This document shows, one piece after another, positions 18,784 through 28,396 of a DNA stretch of 64,000 nucleotides (the stretch's first letter is position 1; each line of letters begins with the position of its first letter). Source of the stretch: Saprospirales bacterium (GTDB lineage: Bacteria > Bacteroidota > Bacteroidia > Chitinophagales > Saprospiraceae); NCBI GenBank assembly GCA_016711045.1, contig JADJTT010000003.1:652604-716603 (forward strand), given 5' to 3'. Under the pieces are notes generated by a model. It was not told where the DNA came from, made no database searches, and was given only the letters and a program-made list of their open reading frames with translations. Made by a program: the position numbers and the translations under genes.

Positions 18784-19737
18784 CTACGCCCCGGTATCCG
18801 TAAAACCACAGACCATAAAAAATCCTCGCAAATCCCCTGCCGGAAGAAATAACTCCTGGCCCGAACCACTGCGGCTGGCGATACGCCGGCCGGTGAGATC
18901 GTAGAGCACCAGTTCCTGGATTTGGCCTTGTGAGGTGTGGGCCCATATGCCTTCAGGGCCCCAGGTAAGCGTGATCGGGTTTTCAGGATTCACCTCTGAT
19001 ACCGCATTTATTTCATCTCCACATTGGGTGTATAGGGAAAATGGCAGCTGCATGGTGGCAGTTCCCTGGTCAACTGTGCCGGACAATTGGGACGACCAGA
19101 ATTGAGATTGCGCTTCGTACAATCCATAATACGGTTGCCCCCCTGTCGGATTATCGTCGGTGTGGATGGAGAGCGAATAATCGCCACTGGGCAAACAAAG
19201 CGTGTCCTGATATTGCTGCACCGTATCCTCCAATGAAAAGTCTTTCGAAACCTGCACGATTCCCAATGCATCTGTAATCGAATAGGTATAACTGGCATTG
19301 ACCAAAGCGCCCCCAAAATTGGTCAGGTCAAAAACCAGGGTATGGCATACCGTGTCGGGGCAAAGCGGTTCGGAAATGTCGAAAGTACAGGCGAGGGAGT
19401 CGTAAAAACCAGTCCACAGTTCAAGGGTTCCTTCAAAAATGCCGGGCGGAATAGCAGCGTCGGGATAAATATTCATGGCAGAAATATGGTATTGCCCGAT
19501 CCCGAAAAAGTTGACTACTTCTTTGGCGATGGTGTCTCCGTTGGTATCGTAGAGAATGAACCCTGGGTAGCTGAAAATATCCGGACTGCCATTAGCTACT
19601 TCGACTAACAAAACGGTATCCCGGAAGGCATCGTAGCGAATGTCCTGGATAGTGACCAAGTCACAGACAGACTGGGCAAGGGCAACTTCGTAGAAGCCCC
19701 CGAAAGCCAGCGTGCATAAAAGGTATATTTTTTTCAT
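18784..19737 (-). CDS. Secreted protein, function unknown, with degenerate T9SS-like C-terminus
   Basis: 317 aa with a signal peptide (MKKIYLLCTLAFGGFYEVALAQ). The body is beta-rich with conserved Cys (SVCDLVTIQDIRYDAFRDTV, LACTFDISEPLCPDTVCHTL, LYTQCGDEINAVSEV). The C-terminal part LVLYDLTGRRIASRSGSGQELFLPAGDLRGFFMVCGF has the GRRI and LPAG pattern of a type A sorting domain, but the final KKVVIQR-type ending is missing, so the end may be altered. A 23-bp tandem repeat lies just downstream. No enzymatic motif is recognised. Confidence 0.65.
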   Translation of the reverse strand: MKKIYLLCTLAFGGFYEVALAQSVCDLVTIQDIRYDAFRDTVLLVEVANGSPDIFSYPGFILYDTNGDTIAKEVVNFFGIGQYHISAMNIYPDAAIPPGIFEGTLELWTGFYDSLACTFDISEPLCPDTVCHTLVFDLTNFGGALVNASYTYSITDALGIVQVSKDFSLEDTVQQYQDTLCLPSGDYSLSIHTDDNPTGGQPYYGLYEAQSQFWSSQLSGTVDQGTATMQLPFSLYTQCGDEINAVSEVNPENPITLTWGPEGIWAHTSQGQIQELVLYDLTGRRIASRSGSGQELFLPAGDLRGFFMVCGFTDTGA

Positions 19738-19816
19738 GCCGGCAAAATAAGCCCAAAATGCCCTCCTGCCAACAACCGCGCGCTACTATCTATTCGTTTG
19801 AACAAAGCGCGACAAA

Positions 19817-21469
19817 TCACTGACACCCTGCAATCAACTTCTCCAGCGAAATGCGCAGGGATTTGGCGGCGATGATGTCGGCTACCTCAAACTGAAGCGT
19901 AGAAACATAACCCGGCTTCTCTTTTTCCATGCTGGAAATGATGTTTTGCTTTTTCAGGGTTTGTACCTGCACACCCACCGTCTTTTTATTGACCACGATC
20001 TTCACCTGATCCGGATCAAGGTCGTAGGCGTTGAACTCATAGGAGGACTCCGATGGTTTTTTCTCGTCGTTGTCCCTGACCACATAATTCCACTTGCAGT
20101 GTTCCTCCCCAGACTGAGCCGATAATACCTGGGAAATCCCACTATCCGGGGCCTTCCCTTCGTCTATCCAGCGCTGCACATCCTCAAATTTTCCAAAGTT
20201 CACCTCTTCCGGACATTGATCGATAATAGAGGGGAGCAAATGGGCTACCAATCGGCCTTTTTCCACATCGGAAAGATACAGCACAATTTCATCGTCGTAA
20301 TTTTGTTGTGCCTCGTCTTTGGCCACCCAGATATAATCGTTCTTTTTTTCCGTACTAATGTGGATTTCCACCCGTTCATCATCCATTTCCAGTTTGACGG
20401 TCTTGGGGTCAAGGTCGCCAAAATGAAAGGCGTATTCCATCCTGGTGTCGCCCTGGACCTCCTTCAGGCGGCTTTGACAACCTGGGGTGAGGGATACGTC
20501 ATACGCGTTTTTTCCCGCGGTAAATTTGCCGAGGTTATCCGTGATCCGGCTAAAATTTTCAGTAGCCTTTCCAGGTATGGGCAATCGATTTTGAATGGCT
20601 TTTTCGCCGAAAGGGATCAACTTTTCCAGTACAGCAACCAGCAGTTTTCCCTGGTCGGGATTAGCTACCCGGATATAGACAGCCTTGGCATAGTCCTGCT
20701 GTACGCCTTCCCTTTCCATATAGACCCAGGCCAGATTGTCTTTGGTGATCGCCTCGACAAGGGCATTGGCTCCCGAAATTTGAAGCCTTACGGCGCCTGG
20801 CTTCAGGTCGCCCAGGCTCCAGATCGCGGTTTCCTGTTTATTGTTCCGCGAAGTGCTCGCCACGACGTTGAGGTTGAATCGGTCTGAATAGTCCGGCATT
20901 TGAGAAAGGCGCTGGCGGTAGTCCGTTCCGTTGAGCGACAGGTCATCGACTAGACTCATTAGCTGCGCCACCAGCTGTTCGTCCGTTTTTCCCTCCATAT
21001 CGGCTACTTTCCCCCATTCCAAAACAGCCTGGGGAACAGCCGCCAACAGGTATCCTTCGATTTCCCGGGCGTTGTCGATACCCTGCCCGTAAATGGACAG
21101 GTTGTCGGTATATCCGGAAAGGCTGCCGTCTTTGAAATATTGGATATACTTCTGCCCTTTATCCACCCGCAGGTTGATACGCAAGGCGTCTTTCGAATCT
21201 TCGACCCGCAGCGATTTGGAGTCGATATCTGCCAGGTTAAGCCGCCATTGTTCGTCGATCGACTTATCCTTCCCAGTGGTCGTAGTGCGCTGGTATATCA
21301 ACAAATAGGGTTTTCCTTCCACCGTTTCGACAGATTGAGAATAGGTCGCTTTGGGTCCTTCCACTTCCTGCATGGATTTGGCAAGGTTGGCTGTAATAGC
21401 GGTGAGGGAAGCCTGGGCGGACAATCCAAAAGCGCCCAAAAGGAGCAAAAAAGTGCTTAATGATCGCAT
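19817..21469 (-). CDS. Secreted protein with fourfold internal repeat, function unknown
   Basis: 550 aa with a signal peptide (MRSLSTFLLLLGAFGLSAQ). Four related units of roughly 110-140 residues are visible. Each has an aromatic strand and a D-x-K/P segment (WRLNLADIDSKSLRV; WSLGDLKPGAVRLQI; YAFHFGDLDPKTVKLEM; YEFNAYDLDPDQVKIVV). Units end in a helix such as KLLVAVLEKLIPF, RLVAHLLPSIIDQC or KSLRISLEKLIAGCQ. This suggests repeated small alpha/beta domains, possibly PH- or NTF2-sized. No family is recognised. Intact, and preceded by an exact TAnnTTTG box. Confidence 0.7.
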   Translation of the reverse strand: MRSLSTFLLLLGAFGLSAQASLTAITANLAKSMQEVEGPKATYSQSVETVEGKPYLLIYQRTTTTGKDKSIDEQWRLNLADIDSKSLRVEDSKDALRINLRVDKGQKYIQYFKDGSLSGYTDNLSIYGQGIDNAREIEGYLLAAVPQAVLEWGKVADMEGKTDEQLVAQLMSLVDDLSLNGTDYRQRLSQMPDYSDRFNLNVVASTSRNNKQETAIWSLGDLKPGAVRLQISGANALVEAITKDNLAWVYMEREGVQQDYAKAVYIRVANPDQGKLLVAVLEKLIPFGEKAIQNRLPIPGKATENFSRITDNLGKFTAGKNAYDVSLTPGCQSRLKEVQGDTRMEYAFHFGDLDPKTVKLEMDDERVEIHISTEKKNDYIWVAKDEAQQNYDDEIVLYLSDVEKGRLVAHLLPSIIDQCPEEVNFGKFEDVQRWIDEGKAPDSGISQVLSAQSGEEHCKWNYVVRDNDEKKPSESSYEFNAYDLDPDQVKIVVNKKTVGVQVQTLKKQNIISSMEKEKPGYVSTLQFEVADIIAAKSLRISLEKLIAGCQ

Positions 21470-21501
21470 ATAAATTGGTTTTTGAGTGGAAAAATGCAGT
21501 C

Positions 21502-21509
21502 CAAATATA
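21502..21509 (-). promoter_or_regulatory. Bacteroidota -7 box candidate
   Basis: The minus strand reads TATATTTG, an exact TAnnTTTG match, 32 bases upstream of the ATG at 21469. The -33 position carries TTT rather than TTG. Confidence 0.45.
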
Positions 21510-21560
21510 ACCAGGATTGAACAGGTTTAAAAGAGGCCCCGCAAACATTGACATAAGTCA

Positions 21561-21591
21561 TTGTGGAAATATTCGTTTTGGGGTACCTATG
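21561..21591 (+). promoter_or_regulatory. Promoter candidate GTCATTGTG-N20-TACCTATG
   Basis: TTG at 21561, in AAGTCATTGTGG, then 20 bases, then TACCTATG (seven of eight to TAnnTTTG), 21 bases before the ATG at 21613. Divergent from the candidate at 21502. Confidence 0.55.
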
Positions 21592-21612
21592 TGCAAGCAA
21601 ATTATCTTAACC

Positions 21613-22497
21613 ATGAAACAACATATCATTCTTGCCAGTTTATGGCTGGCGCCCTCCCTCCTGGTTATAGGATGTCAAAAGGAGGCCCTTCGCACAAATG
21701 AACAACCTGTTTCCGATCAAATTGAATTTCGGACTATGGTTTCCAGTGTGGACCTTTACCTCTTCAACCCAAAATCGGGAGAAACGATGCAATTAAGCCA
21801 CATGACCAATGCCGGGGAGTACGATGGGTCCTTCTCCCACGATAGCCGGTTGGTGGCGCATGATGCCTCTTTCTATTCCAGTCAGGGCATTTACATCACC
21901 GATTTACTGAGCAAAGAAAGTAAGCCGCTTCCCGGAGCTGAGGGTGGAGAAAATCCTTCCTGGTCGCCCAATGGCAAATGGATCGCTTATACCTGGAACG
22001 GACGAATATTCTTGCTTTCCTGTGAAGGAGGCATACCAAAATACATCACCGTTGGAAACGAGGTACATTGGTCGAGCAACAGCGAGCAGCTCGTATTTGA
22101 GGATGCGGAAAATATATACACCTGGGACTTGAACACCGGGGTGAAGACTTTTATATGTGAAGGCTACCATCCAGCCTGGTCACCGGACGGCTCGACGATC
22201 GCATTTGATCGGGGAGGCCAATTGCACCTCATCCCCGTTAGCGAATCGGGCGCACCGGCCGGCGCAGCCATACAGCTCACCAACTGCCCCGATCCTGCCT
22301 GTAAAGCCACTTGGTCAGCCAATAGTAAATACCTGGCCTTTTTCTCGGGCAATGAAACCGATAGTTACGACATCTGGCGCATACGCGTGGAAGACGGCGC
22401 TATGGAAAACATTACGAATACGCCCAACTACCACGAAATAGATCCAGATTGGTCTCCCAACGGACGATTTATCGTCTTTTCGAGGAAGCCGATTTAA
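21613..22497 (+). CDS. WD40-like (PD40/TolB-type) beta-propeller lipoprotein
   Basis: The start at 21613 (MKQHIILASLWLAPSLLVIGCQK) gives a lipoprotein signal with lipobox VIGC; the longer frame adds a non-export leader. About 294 aa. It holds repeated PD40 blades: DGSFSHDSRLVAHDA, ENPSWSPNGKWIAYTW, EVHWSSNSEQLVFED, HPAWSPDGSTIAFDR, KATWSANSKYLAFFSG, DPDWSPNGRFIVFSR. Probably a six-bladed TolB-like propeller on the periplasmic or outer face of the envelope, for protein or ligand binding. Intact; a strong terminator follows. Confidence 0.85.
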   Translation: MKQHIILASLWLAPSLLVIGCQKEALRTNEQPVSDQIEFRTMVSSVDLYLFNPKSGETMQLSHMTNAGEYDGSFSHDSRLVAHDASFYSSQGIYITDLLSKESKPLPGAEGGENPSWSPNGKWIAYTWNGRIFLLSCEGGIPKYITVGNEVHWSSNSEQLVFEDAENIYTWDLNTGVKTFICEGYHPAWSPDGSTIAFDRGGQLHLIPVSESGAPAGAAIQLTNCPDPACKATWSANSKYLAFFSGNETDSYDIWRIRVEDGAMENITNTPNYHEIDPDWSPNGRFIVFSRKPI

Positions 22498-22550
22498 GTT
22501 AGGATTGCTGTCTATTCAAAAAAATACTTAGTTTTAGGGTGTTCAAAACC

Positions 22551-22590
22551 AAAAACAACACCTGTGGCATTTCCCACAGGTGTTGTTTTT
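22551..22590 (+). terminator. Rho-independent terminator
   Basis: ACAACACCTGTGG and CCCACAGGTGTTGT pair across a five-base loop, with an A tract before and TTTTTG after. It ends the propeller gene and insulates the unknown unit starting at 22620. Confidence 0.85.
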
Positions 22591-22619
22591 GTTTCTTAAA
22601 ACGCAAAAAACCAATCTTA

Positions 22620-23284
22620 ATGGCCAGCGACAACTCAATTGAAAAACCTGGTGCATGAGGCTAAAGACGCATGCCGGGTCAAGATGGACGCCCTAACCGA
22701 AAAGTTAGACAGCAATGACCCAAAGCTCGCTCAACTCCATACCCACCTCAACACGACATTTGACAAATTCAAGATCGAGGGTCTTTGGCTCCAACCTATC
22801 CCCTTCGACCAGGTTAAATTTGTCAAACACATCCTCGCCATCCGGATGCTCCCCAACGGCGTACTGGCAGATATGGAAGCACAGGCCCAAAAGCTGACCA
22901 AATTCCTGGAGGAAGAAGTGCTGGAGAAATCCCTGCGCACGCTCTCCCGGTCCATCTCCTCAGACACCTGGAACGTCGAGATGCTGGAAGCGTTGCGTAA
23001 AATCCGGGGGAATATTACCCGAAAAAAGAATTCGATGGCAGATGCCGGCGATGACCCAATCCAGAATTCAGCCTTCCGCACCCAGGATGAGCGCTTCAAT
23101 GGCCAACTCGAGGACTACCGGACCAAATTAAAACCCCACGAAGTCATTTCAGACGAAAACGACCTGAAGATGGTAGGCCTCTACGACCAGCTGATAGGCG
23201 TAGTAGAAACCATGGTCCAATTTACGGCGCATACAAGTTGCTCAACGATTTCATTGAGAAAAAATCAACAGCAATCCAAGCTAA
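22620..23284 (+). CDS. Helical cytoplasmic protein, function unknown (probable frameshifts at both ends)
   Basis: An ATG at 22620 reads MASDNSIEK and then hits a stop unless one base is shifted in the A run near 22640; the main open frame from there reads NLVHEAKDACRVKMDALTEKLDSN. The body is strongly helical and charged (KLTKFLEEEVLEKSLRTLSRSIS, FNGQLEDYRTKLKPHEV) with no signal peptide. Near 23225 a shift leads to YKLLNDFIEKK, and a further indel in an A run would end the protein at TAA 23282-23284. About 220 aa. It probably forms an operon with the secreted gene that starts 11 bases later. No family is recognised. Confidence 0.5.
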
Positions 23285-23294
23285 TCTACAACCC

Positions 23295-26200
23295 ATGAAA
23301 CCAAATTCGCTATACTTTATCTTGCTCTCCTTTCTATTTTTTTCTTTTCAGGCATCTGCACAAAGCCTCTATCAGGATGCAAAAGCACTGGTTGCTGCCT
23401 CCCAATTACTGGACGAAAAGGGGTACGACCTGCAAGACTCCACTGCACTGGATGCCTTCTCTCAGATGATGGCTATCCTGTACGAATACGACAACCCCAT
23501 GGCGCCGGAGATTTCCAATGCCCGCATGGCAAAACTCGCCAATCGGTACCGTGAAAATCCAAGAATTCCCAACCTTATTCCCCTGGATAGCCTGGCTGCG
23601 ACATTGGACTCCACCCGTATTGAACTTATTGCTGCTTTCCGGGTGCATTCGGATTCCCTTCGCCAGGCGCCCCGCCAGAAAATGGTGGGCCTGCTGCGTG
23701 GCGATTACGGCGACTCTCCTGCTGAATACCTATCCGTATCGCGGGCACTGCGCGAATACAGCGTACCCCGGTCAAGACCACTGCAGCGCTCCAGCAAATG
23801 GCCGAAGAGAGCAACCGCAATGTCAAAATGGAGTCGTAAACCCTCAGGCCCTTATCGAAGGCCTGTTCTTGTTTGTGCTCGAACGGGCACAAGAGGAAGT
23901 AGTGATCAATTTTATGGAGCGATTCCTGACTAAAGAGGTAGTACAGTACCAGGAGTTGTTCCCCACGGTCGTGGAACAATTTAACGACCCCGGGCAGACC
24001 TACTCCAACTCCTTTATCGAACGGGTGCGGGATGCGTTCTACGAAGACCTCCAAATGCTGAGCGTTCGACTCCCCTCCATCATTTTGAGCGAAGAACGGT
24101 TTGCCGCGCTTCAGGAAGACCCGTTGATCTACAACCTGCTGGCGGTGTATTCCATCGTGGGCATGGCCCAAAACGAAGTACCGCTGGAAGAAATCCTCCC
24201 TATCACCTTTCGCAACCTCTACGAAAACTACTACCAGACACAGAAGAAAGTGAACTTCATGGTGGCTGAAGCGCCCTCCGATACCCCTGAATACCAGGAG
24301 CTCGTCCAGTTGACCAAGGCCTGTGTCGACCGCATCAAAGAGATATATCTGGCATTAGATGAGGGCGAATCCGAGATCCTTACAGGCATCAATCAAATAG
24401 TACTCGACGACCCCACAGGCGAAGGTATTTCGACACCTGGATTTGCCTCTACGTTGCTGCCAGCCTACAACCTCGAAAATGCTCATGGGGAATGACACCG
24501 CAGCCGACTTCCGGCTCAACCTGCTGCCTTCTCTGTTGGCCGGCCACCTCGACACGGCCTATGTCCTGGGGTTTCGGAATGTACAAGCCTACGATAAATT
24601 TTTCGGAGAAGAACGCACTCCGGGGCAATGGAAAGCTGCCGGTCTCGAACTGGCGCGCAACCTCAACGGCACCTGGTTTGCCGATAATTCGATCGATCAA
24701 ATCCTGCGCAACTGGGCCGACGACCTGACGACCTACAAAATGGCGTATGAGCAGTGGAAAATGGACTTGATCCCCGGTTCGCTGGAGCGCACATTCCAGG
24801 AGCTGGATGGCCATCGGGAAGTTTTGCTCCAGCACGATACAAGAGACCAAATCCTTTTGGGAGCCTCAGCTTAGCGGCAACCGGGGGCTTGGCGTTGGAT
24901 ATGCTTGCAGCGATCATCAGCGATGATTACAGCGACATTCTCACCTTCCTGGAAGGGGTAGCCGGGTTGGGCTTGTCGGAGGACCAAATGCATGCCATGG
25001 GGATGGCAGACGTATCCCCGGAGGCCGAGACCCAAAAACTGATCGATGTCGAAACGCGTCTGATCGAATTGAACGATAAGATCGCCGCCGAATTTCCCGA
25101 TGAGCAGACGGACAATCCGGTGCAGCTATATCTTTCCGGAAAAAATGGGGCACACCCCTATACCGGTGTGCTGGCCCAGATCGACCTGCTCACCCAAGAC
25201 CTGCGCACCCTTCGCCAGCAACTCGACATCCTTGATCAGGTGTCGGCGCCGAGCGAAATGCGGATCATGGAGAATGCCCGCCCCATGCTGGGCCTTACCG
25301 AAGTGCTCACGCACCTGATGTACTGCCTGCGCTCGGGCTCATCTGATCCGGAGCAAAAATGGATCACCAAAGCCGAATTGGACACCCTGGTAAACAATCA
25401 GGCGCTGAACAAATGCGTTCAGGGCTTGCTGTACCAGCGCCTGTGTCAGGTACAGCACGTGAATCGCATCTCTCGAAGGATTGGCACGCCTGGTGCAACT
25501 CACTGTGAACGACCTCCCATACCTCATCGTACCAGAAGAGGCCGACACCCTGGAAGGATCGGAAAACCTGGGTTTTACTATACCGCTTCCTTTATTGTCA
25601 ATACCCTGAACCGCGTATTGGATATCCCGCTTATCGTAGATCCGGCTTTTCCGGACGAGGTACTTCCACTCCATGAAACCAGTCCTACCCTGAGCAGCAT
25701 ATCCGAGCTTTCAGAATTGGTACTGGATCTTATCTATTACCTCAACATTCGCGACCACCGGCACGCAATGACTCCAGCGATCCGCCTTTTTGTGATCGTA
25801 GAAATTTGAGGCGGACGAATCCGTGCACGAGTTTCTGAAAAAATACGGATTCTTCATCGCCGACCTGGTCGATGCAGAGACGGGCGATGAGGTGCAGAGC
25901 CTGCTCAACGGCATCGCTGACCCGCCGGGCAGCTCAAGACTGAAGCGACAGAAAAGCCTCCCCGTTGGGCTTAACGCCTATCTGGGTGGCTCCGTGGGTA
26001 GCGAGACCTGGGAGCAGTCCTCCTCCACCGTATCCGACCAGTTTATCAGTATTGCCCCCCACTATGCCGATCGGAATTACGATGAGCGGACGATTGGGTA
26101 ATGGCATTAAACCACCTTCTTTCTCGCTATTCCTTTCCCTGCTCGACCTGGGCAGTATCTTGTCCTACAGGGGAAGCGATAGCCCGTTTGGCGATTACAA

Positions 26201-26401
26201 ACTGACATATAAGAATATGTTTCAAGCCCAGCCTCCAGATCCACTGGAACCTACCCGATTCGCCTTTCTAGGTAGGCGTCGGCGGACAAATCGGGCGACA
26301 ATACATCAACGATCCACTGGGCGAAGACCAATCTGCGTTCGACCCGCTTTTTCTTCAACTTCGGAATAGATGTGCCGGTCAAGACGTTCTTCACGAAATA
26401 G
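23295..26401 (+). CDS. Very large secreted protein with C-terminal outer-membrane-like region, function unknown (about ten frameshifts)
   Basis: It begins with a signal peptide (MKPNSLYFILLSFLFFSFQASAQ). Following the coding signal through frame changes near 23760, 23830, 24480, 24850, 25482, 25575, 25802, 26055, 26220, 26270 and 26325 gives one protein of about 1,030 aa. The first 850 residues are helical (ALIEGLFLFVLERAQEEVVINFMERFL, DRIKEIYLALDEGESEIL, EMRIMENARPMLGLTEVLTHL). The last 150 look like membrane strands: SIAPTMPIGITMSGRLGNG, LSLLDLGSILSYR, LQIHWNLPDSPF, VGVGGQIGRQYI, TRFFFNFGIDVPVKTFFTK. Two shifts lie in runs of C. It is either an error-rich stretch or a decayed gene; preserved coding character on both sides of each shift favours error. 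A terminator follows. Confidence 0.5.
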
Positions 26402-26407
26402 CTTCCT

Positions 26408-26440
26408 GAAATACCCCCCGCCTCCAGCGGGGTATTTTTC
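26408..26440 (+). terminator. Rho-independent terminator
   Basis: AAATACCCC pairs with GGGGTATTT around CCGCCTCCAGC and is followed by TTC; it begins 7 bases after the presumed stop at 26401. Confidence 0.7.
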
Positions 26441-26454
26441 TCATACTGACAAAA

Positions 26455-26489
26455 GTCATTTTCTTTCTCCTCCAAATCCCCAGCTTTTG
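26455..26489 (+). promoter_or_regulatory. Weak promoter candidate GTCATTT-N20-AGCTTTTG
   Basis: GTCATTT at 26455 is followed after 20 bases by AGCTTTTG, which keeps TTTG of the -7 box but not its TA. It lies 26 bases before the ATG of the MbnP-like gene. Confidence 0.3.
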
Positions 26490-26514
26490 GCAATCGAAAT
26501 TAAATCCGATTGTC

Positions 26515-27260
26515 ATGAAAAAATTCACACCTTCCTCACATTGGGCTTCTTCGCCCTCTTCCTGTTTAGCGCCTGTACCAAAGAGGCGACAAACGGAACC
26601 GTTGTGCTCCTTTTTAGATCAAAACGTCGCCGGGCAGGAACTGGTGACCAATGATTACCGCTACACCTGTCAGGCCGGCTACACGTTCAGCGTGATCCGG
26701 CTACAATATTACACCTCCAACTTCGTGCTCCACCGGGACGATGGAACGGAGTACCTGCTCGACGAGGTACACTACCGGGAGCTCGGGCTCGACGACACCC
26801 GCAGCATCACCCTGCCAGACGTGCCTCCAGGGAAATACACCTCCCTCTCCTTCACCTACGGGCTCGATGAAGCAACCAATGTCGACGGCGGCCTGCCCAA
26901 CACGCTTACCAACATCAACATGGAATGGCCGTTGCCCGGCGACCAGGGCTATCACTACATGAAATTTGAAGGAAATACAAATTACCCGGATCTGAAGATG
27001 TCAAAGCCTTCAACCTCCATACCGGCCCTACCGGCAATAACCGAATTATATCCATATTACACTCCCACTTCAAAACATGAATATCGACGGCAACACCTGG
27101 AATATCACCCTGATGATGGACTTGAATGAATGGTTACAAAATCCCAATACCTGGGACTTCGAGGTCTGGGGTCCAATGATCATGGCCAACCAGGATGCAG
27201 CTAACCCTCAAGGCCAACGGCGCCACGGTATTCAGCGTCGAATCGATGAAACTAGAGTAG
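26515..27260 (+). CDS. MbnP-family copper-binding-type lipoprotein (several frameshifts)
   Basis: The signal is readable in the frame after the A run at the start: KIHTFLTLGFFALFLFSACTKEATNG, a lipoprotein signal with lipobox FSAC. A second shift in a T run near 26614 leads to LDQNVAGQELVTNDYRYTCQAGYTFSVIRLQYYTSNFVLH, then SITLPDVPPGKYTSLSFTYGLDEATN, characteristic of the MbnP family. Near 26975 it shifts again to AFNLHTGPTGNNRIISILH and MNIDGNTWNITLMMDLNEWLQNP, and the end reads KANGATVFSVESMKLE. About 245 aa. MbnP proteins bind copper via a Trp-derived kynurenine made by a partner MauG-type enzyme; that partner follows here. Confidence 0.7.
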
Positions 27261-27334
27261 CGACGCCACACTGGCGTCTCCACACCGGCGTCTCCCCGGC
27301 GTCTCCCCGTAAAGACGCCCACACTGGCGTCTCT
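27261..27334. repeat. GACGCC/GGCGTC palindromic repeat cluster
   Basis: CGACGCCACACTGGCGTCTC, CACACCGGCGTCTCC, CCGGCGTCTCC and AAGACGCCCACACTGGCGTCT lie back to back between the MbnP-like stop and the peroxidase start. It is the same palindrome type as the 23-bp repeat at 18652. Confidence 0.7.
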
Positions 27335-27348
27335 AAAACAAACGACTT

Positions 27349-28346
27349 ATGAAAAGAACAGCATTCCTCCTCGCCCTAACGATCTTCCTCCTGCCCTTCT
27401 GCACGAAAGAAAAACCGCCTGATCCGGATATGGTATACGACCCGACGCCCTTCACCCTGGAATATCCCGACTTCTTTCCCATTTTGGAAATTCCTGCCGA
27501 CAACCCCACTACGGTGGAAGGGTATTGCTGGGACGTATGCTCTATTACGACCCCATTCTGCACACAAAGACAGCACGGAGGCCTGTGCAAACTGCCACCA
27601 GCAGGCGCTTTCCTTCTCCAAACCGGGCAACATTATCCCCCACCTCAATTTGGGTTGGAGCAGCGCTTTTTGTGGAATGGAAAGGTGCAGGGATCTCTGG
27701 AGGATATCATGCTATTCGAGGCGAGGGATTTTTTCGAAACCGATTTGAGCCGGATCCAAAATCATCCGGATTACCCCAAGCGGTTTTTCGAAGCGTTCGG
27801 CAGCAAAGACGTCACGTATGAAAATATTGCCAAAGCCTTGTCCCAGTTTGAACGCACCATGATCTCCTCCAATTCCAAATACGACGCCTACCTGGATCCT
27901 GGGCAGTTGGTCTTTCTGGACGATGACGAATTCATGGGGTATGATATTTTCTTTACGGAGAAAGGGACTGTTTTCACTGCCACGGCGGGATATTGTTTAC
28001 CGATAACCGGTTTCACAATAACGCCCTCGACGCGGAACCCGAGCCTGGTTTATTCGAGATCACGGGCGATCCAGAGGATGTAGGGCGATTTAAGACCCCT
28101 ACCCTGCGCAATATCGAGTTGACCGGGCCGTATATGCACGACAGCCGGTACGAGACGCTGGAGGAAGTGATCGATTTTTACAGCGAAGGGCTGAAGCAAT
28201 CACCTACGGTTGATCCCCTGATGAAGAATGTATACCAGCACGGCATCCATTTGACGGAGGAAGAAAAAGGGTACCTGCTCGCTTTTTTGAAGACGTTGAC
28301 GGATACGACGTATTTGAATAAGGCTTCGCTGGGTAGTCCTTTTTAA
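27349..28346 (+). CDS. Diheme cytochrome c peroxidase, MauG/MbnH type (several frameshifts)
   Basis: The N-terminus is a lipoprotein-like signal (MKRTAFLLALTIFLLPFCTKE). Shifts near 27520 and 27560 give GRMLYYDPILHTK and ACANCHQQALSFS, the first CXXCH heme site. Another shift near 27660 returns to FLWNGKVQGSLEDIMLFEARDF. Near 27970 a shift gives DCFHCHGGILFTDNRFHNN, the second CXXCH. The end reads GRFKTPTLRNIELTGPYMHDSRYETLEEVIDFYSEGL, standard for di-heme peroxidases. About 330 aa, periplasmic. Next to an MbnP-like gene it is best called MbnH/MauG-like: it would oxidise a Trp of its partner rather than act only as a peroxidase. Confidence 0.75.
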
Positions 28347-28381
28347 AAGAAAAAGGGCGCAAAAAGCGCCCTTTTTCTTTT
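28345..28381. terminator. Bidirectional terminator
   Basis: AAAAGAAAAAGGGCGC, a five-A loop and GCGCCCTTTTTCTTTT form a long stem with A and T tracts, between the convergent peroxidase and caspase genes. Confidence 0.85.
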
Positions 28382-28396
28382 CGTGCTGGAAAGATC

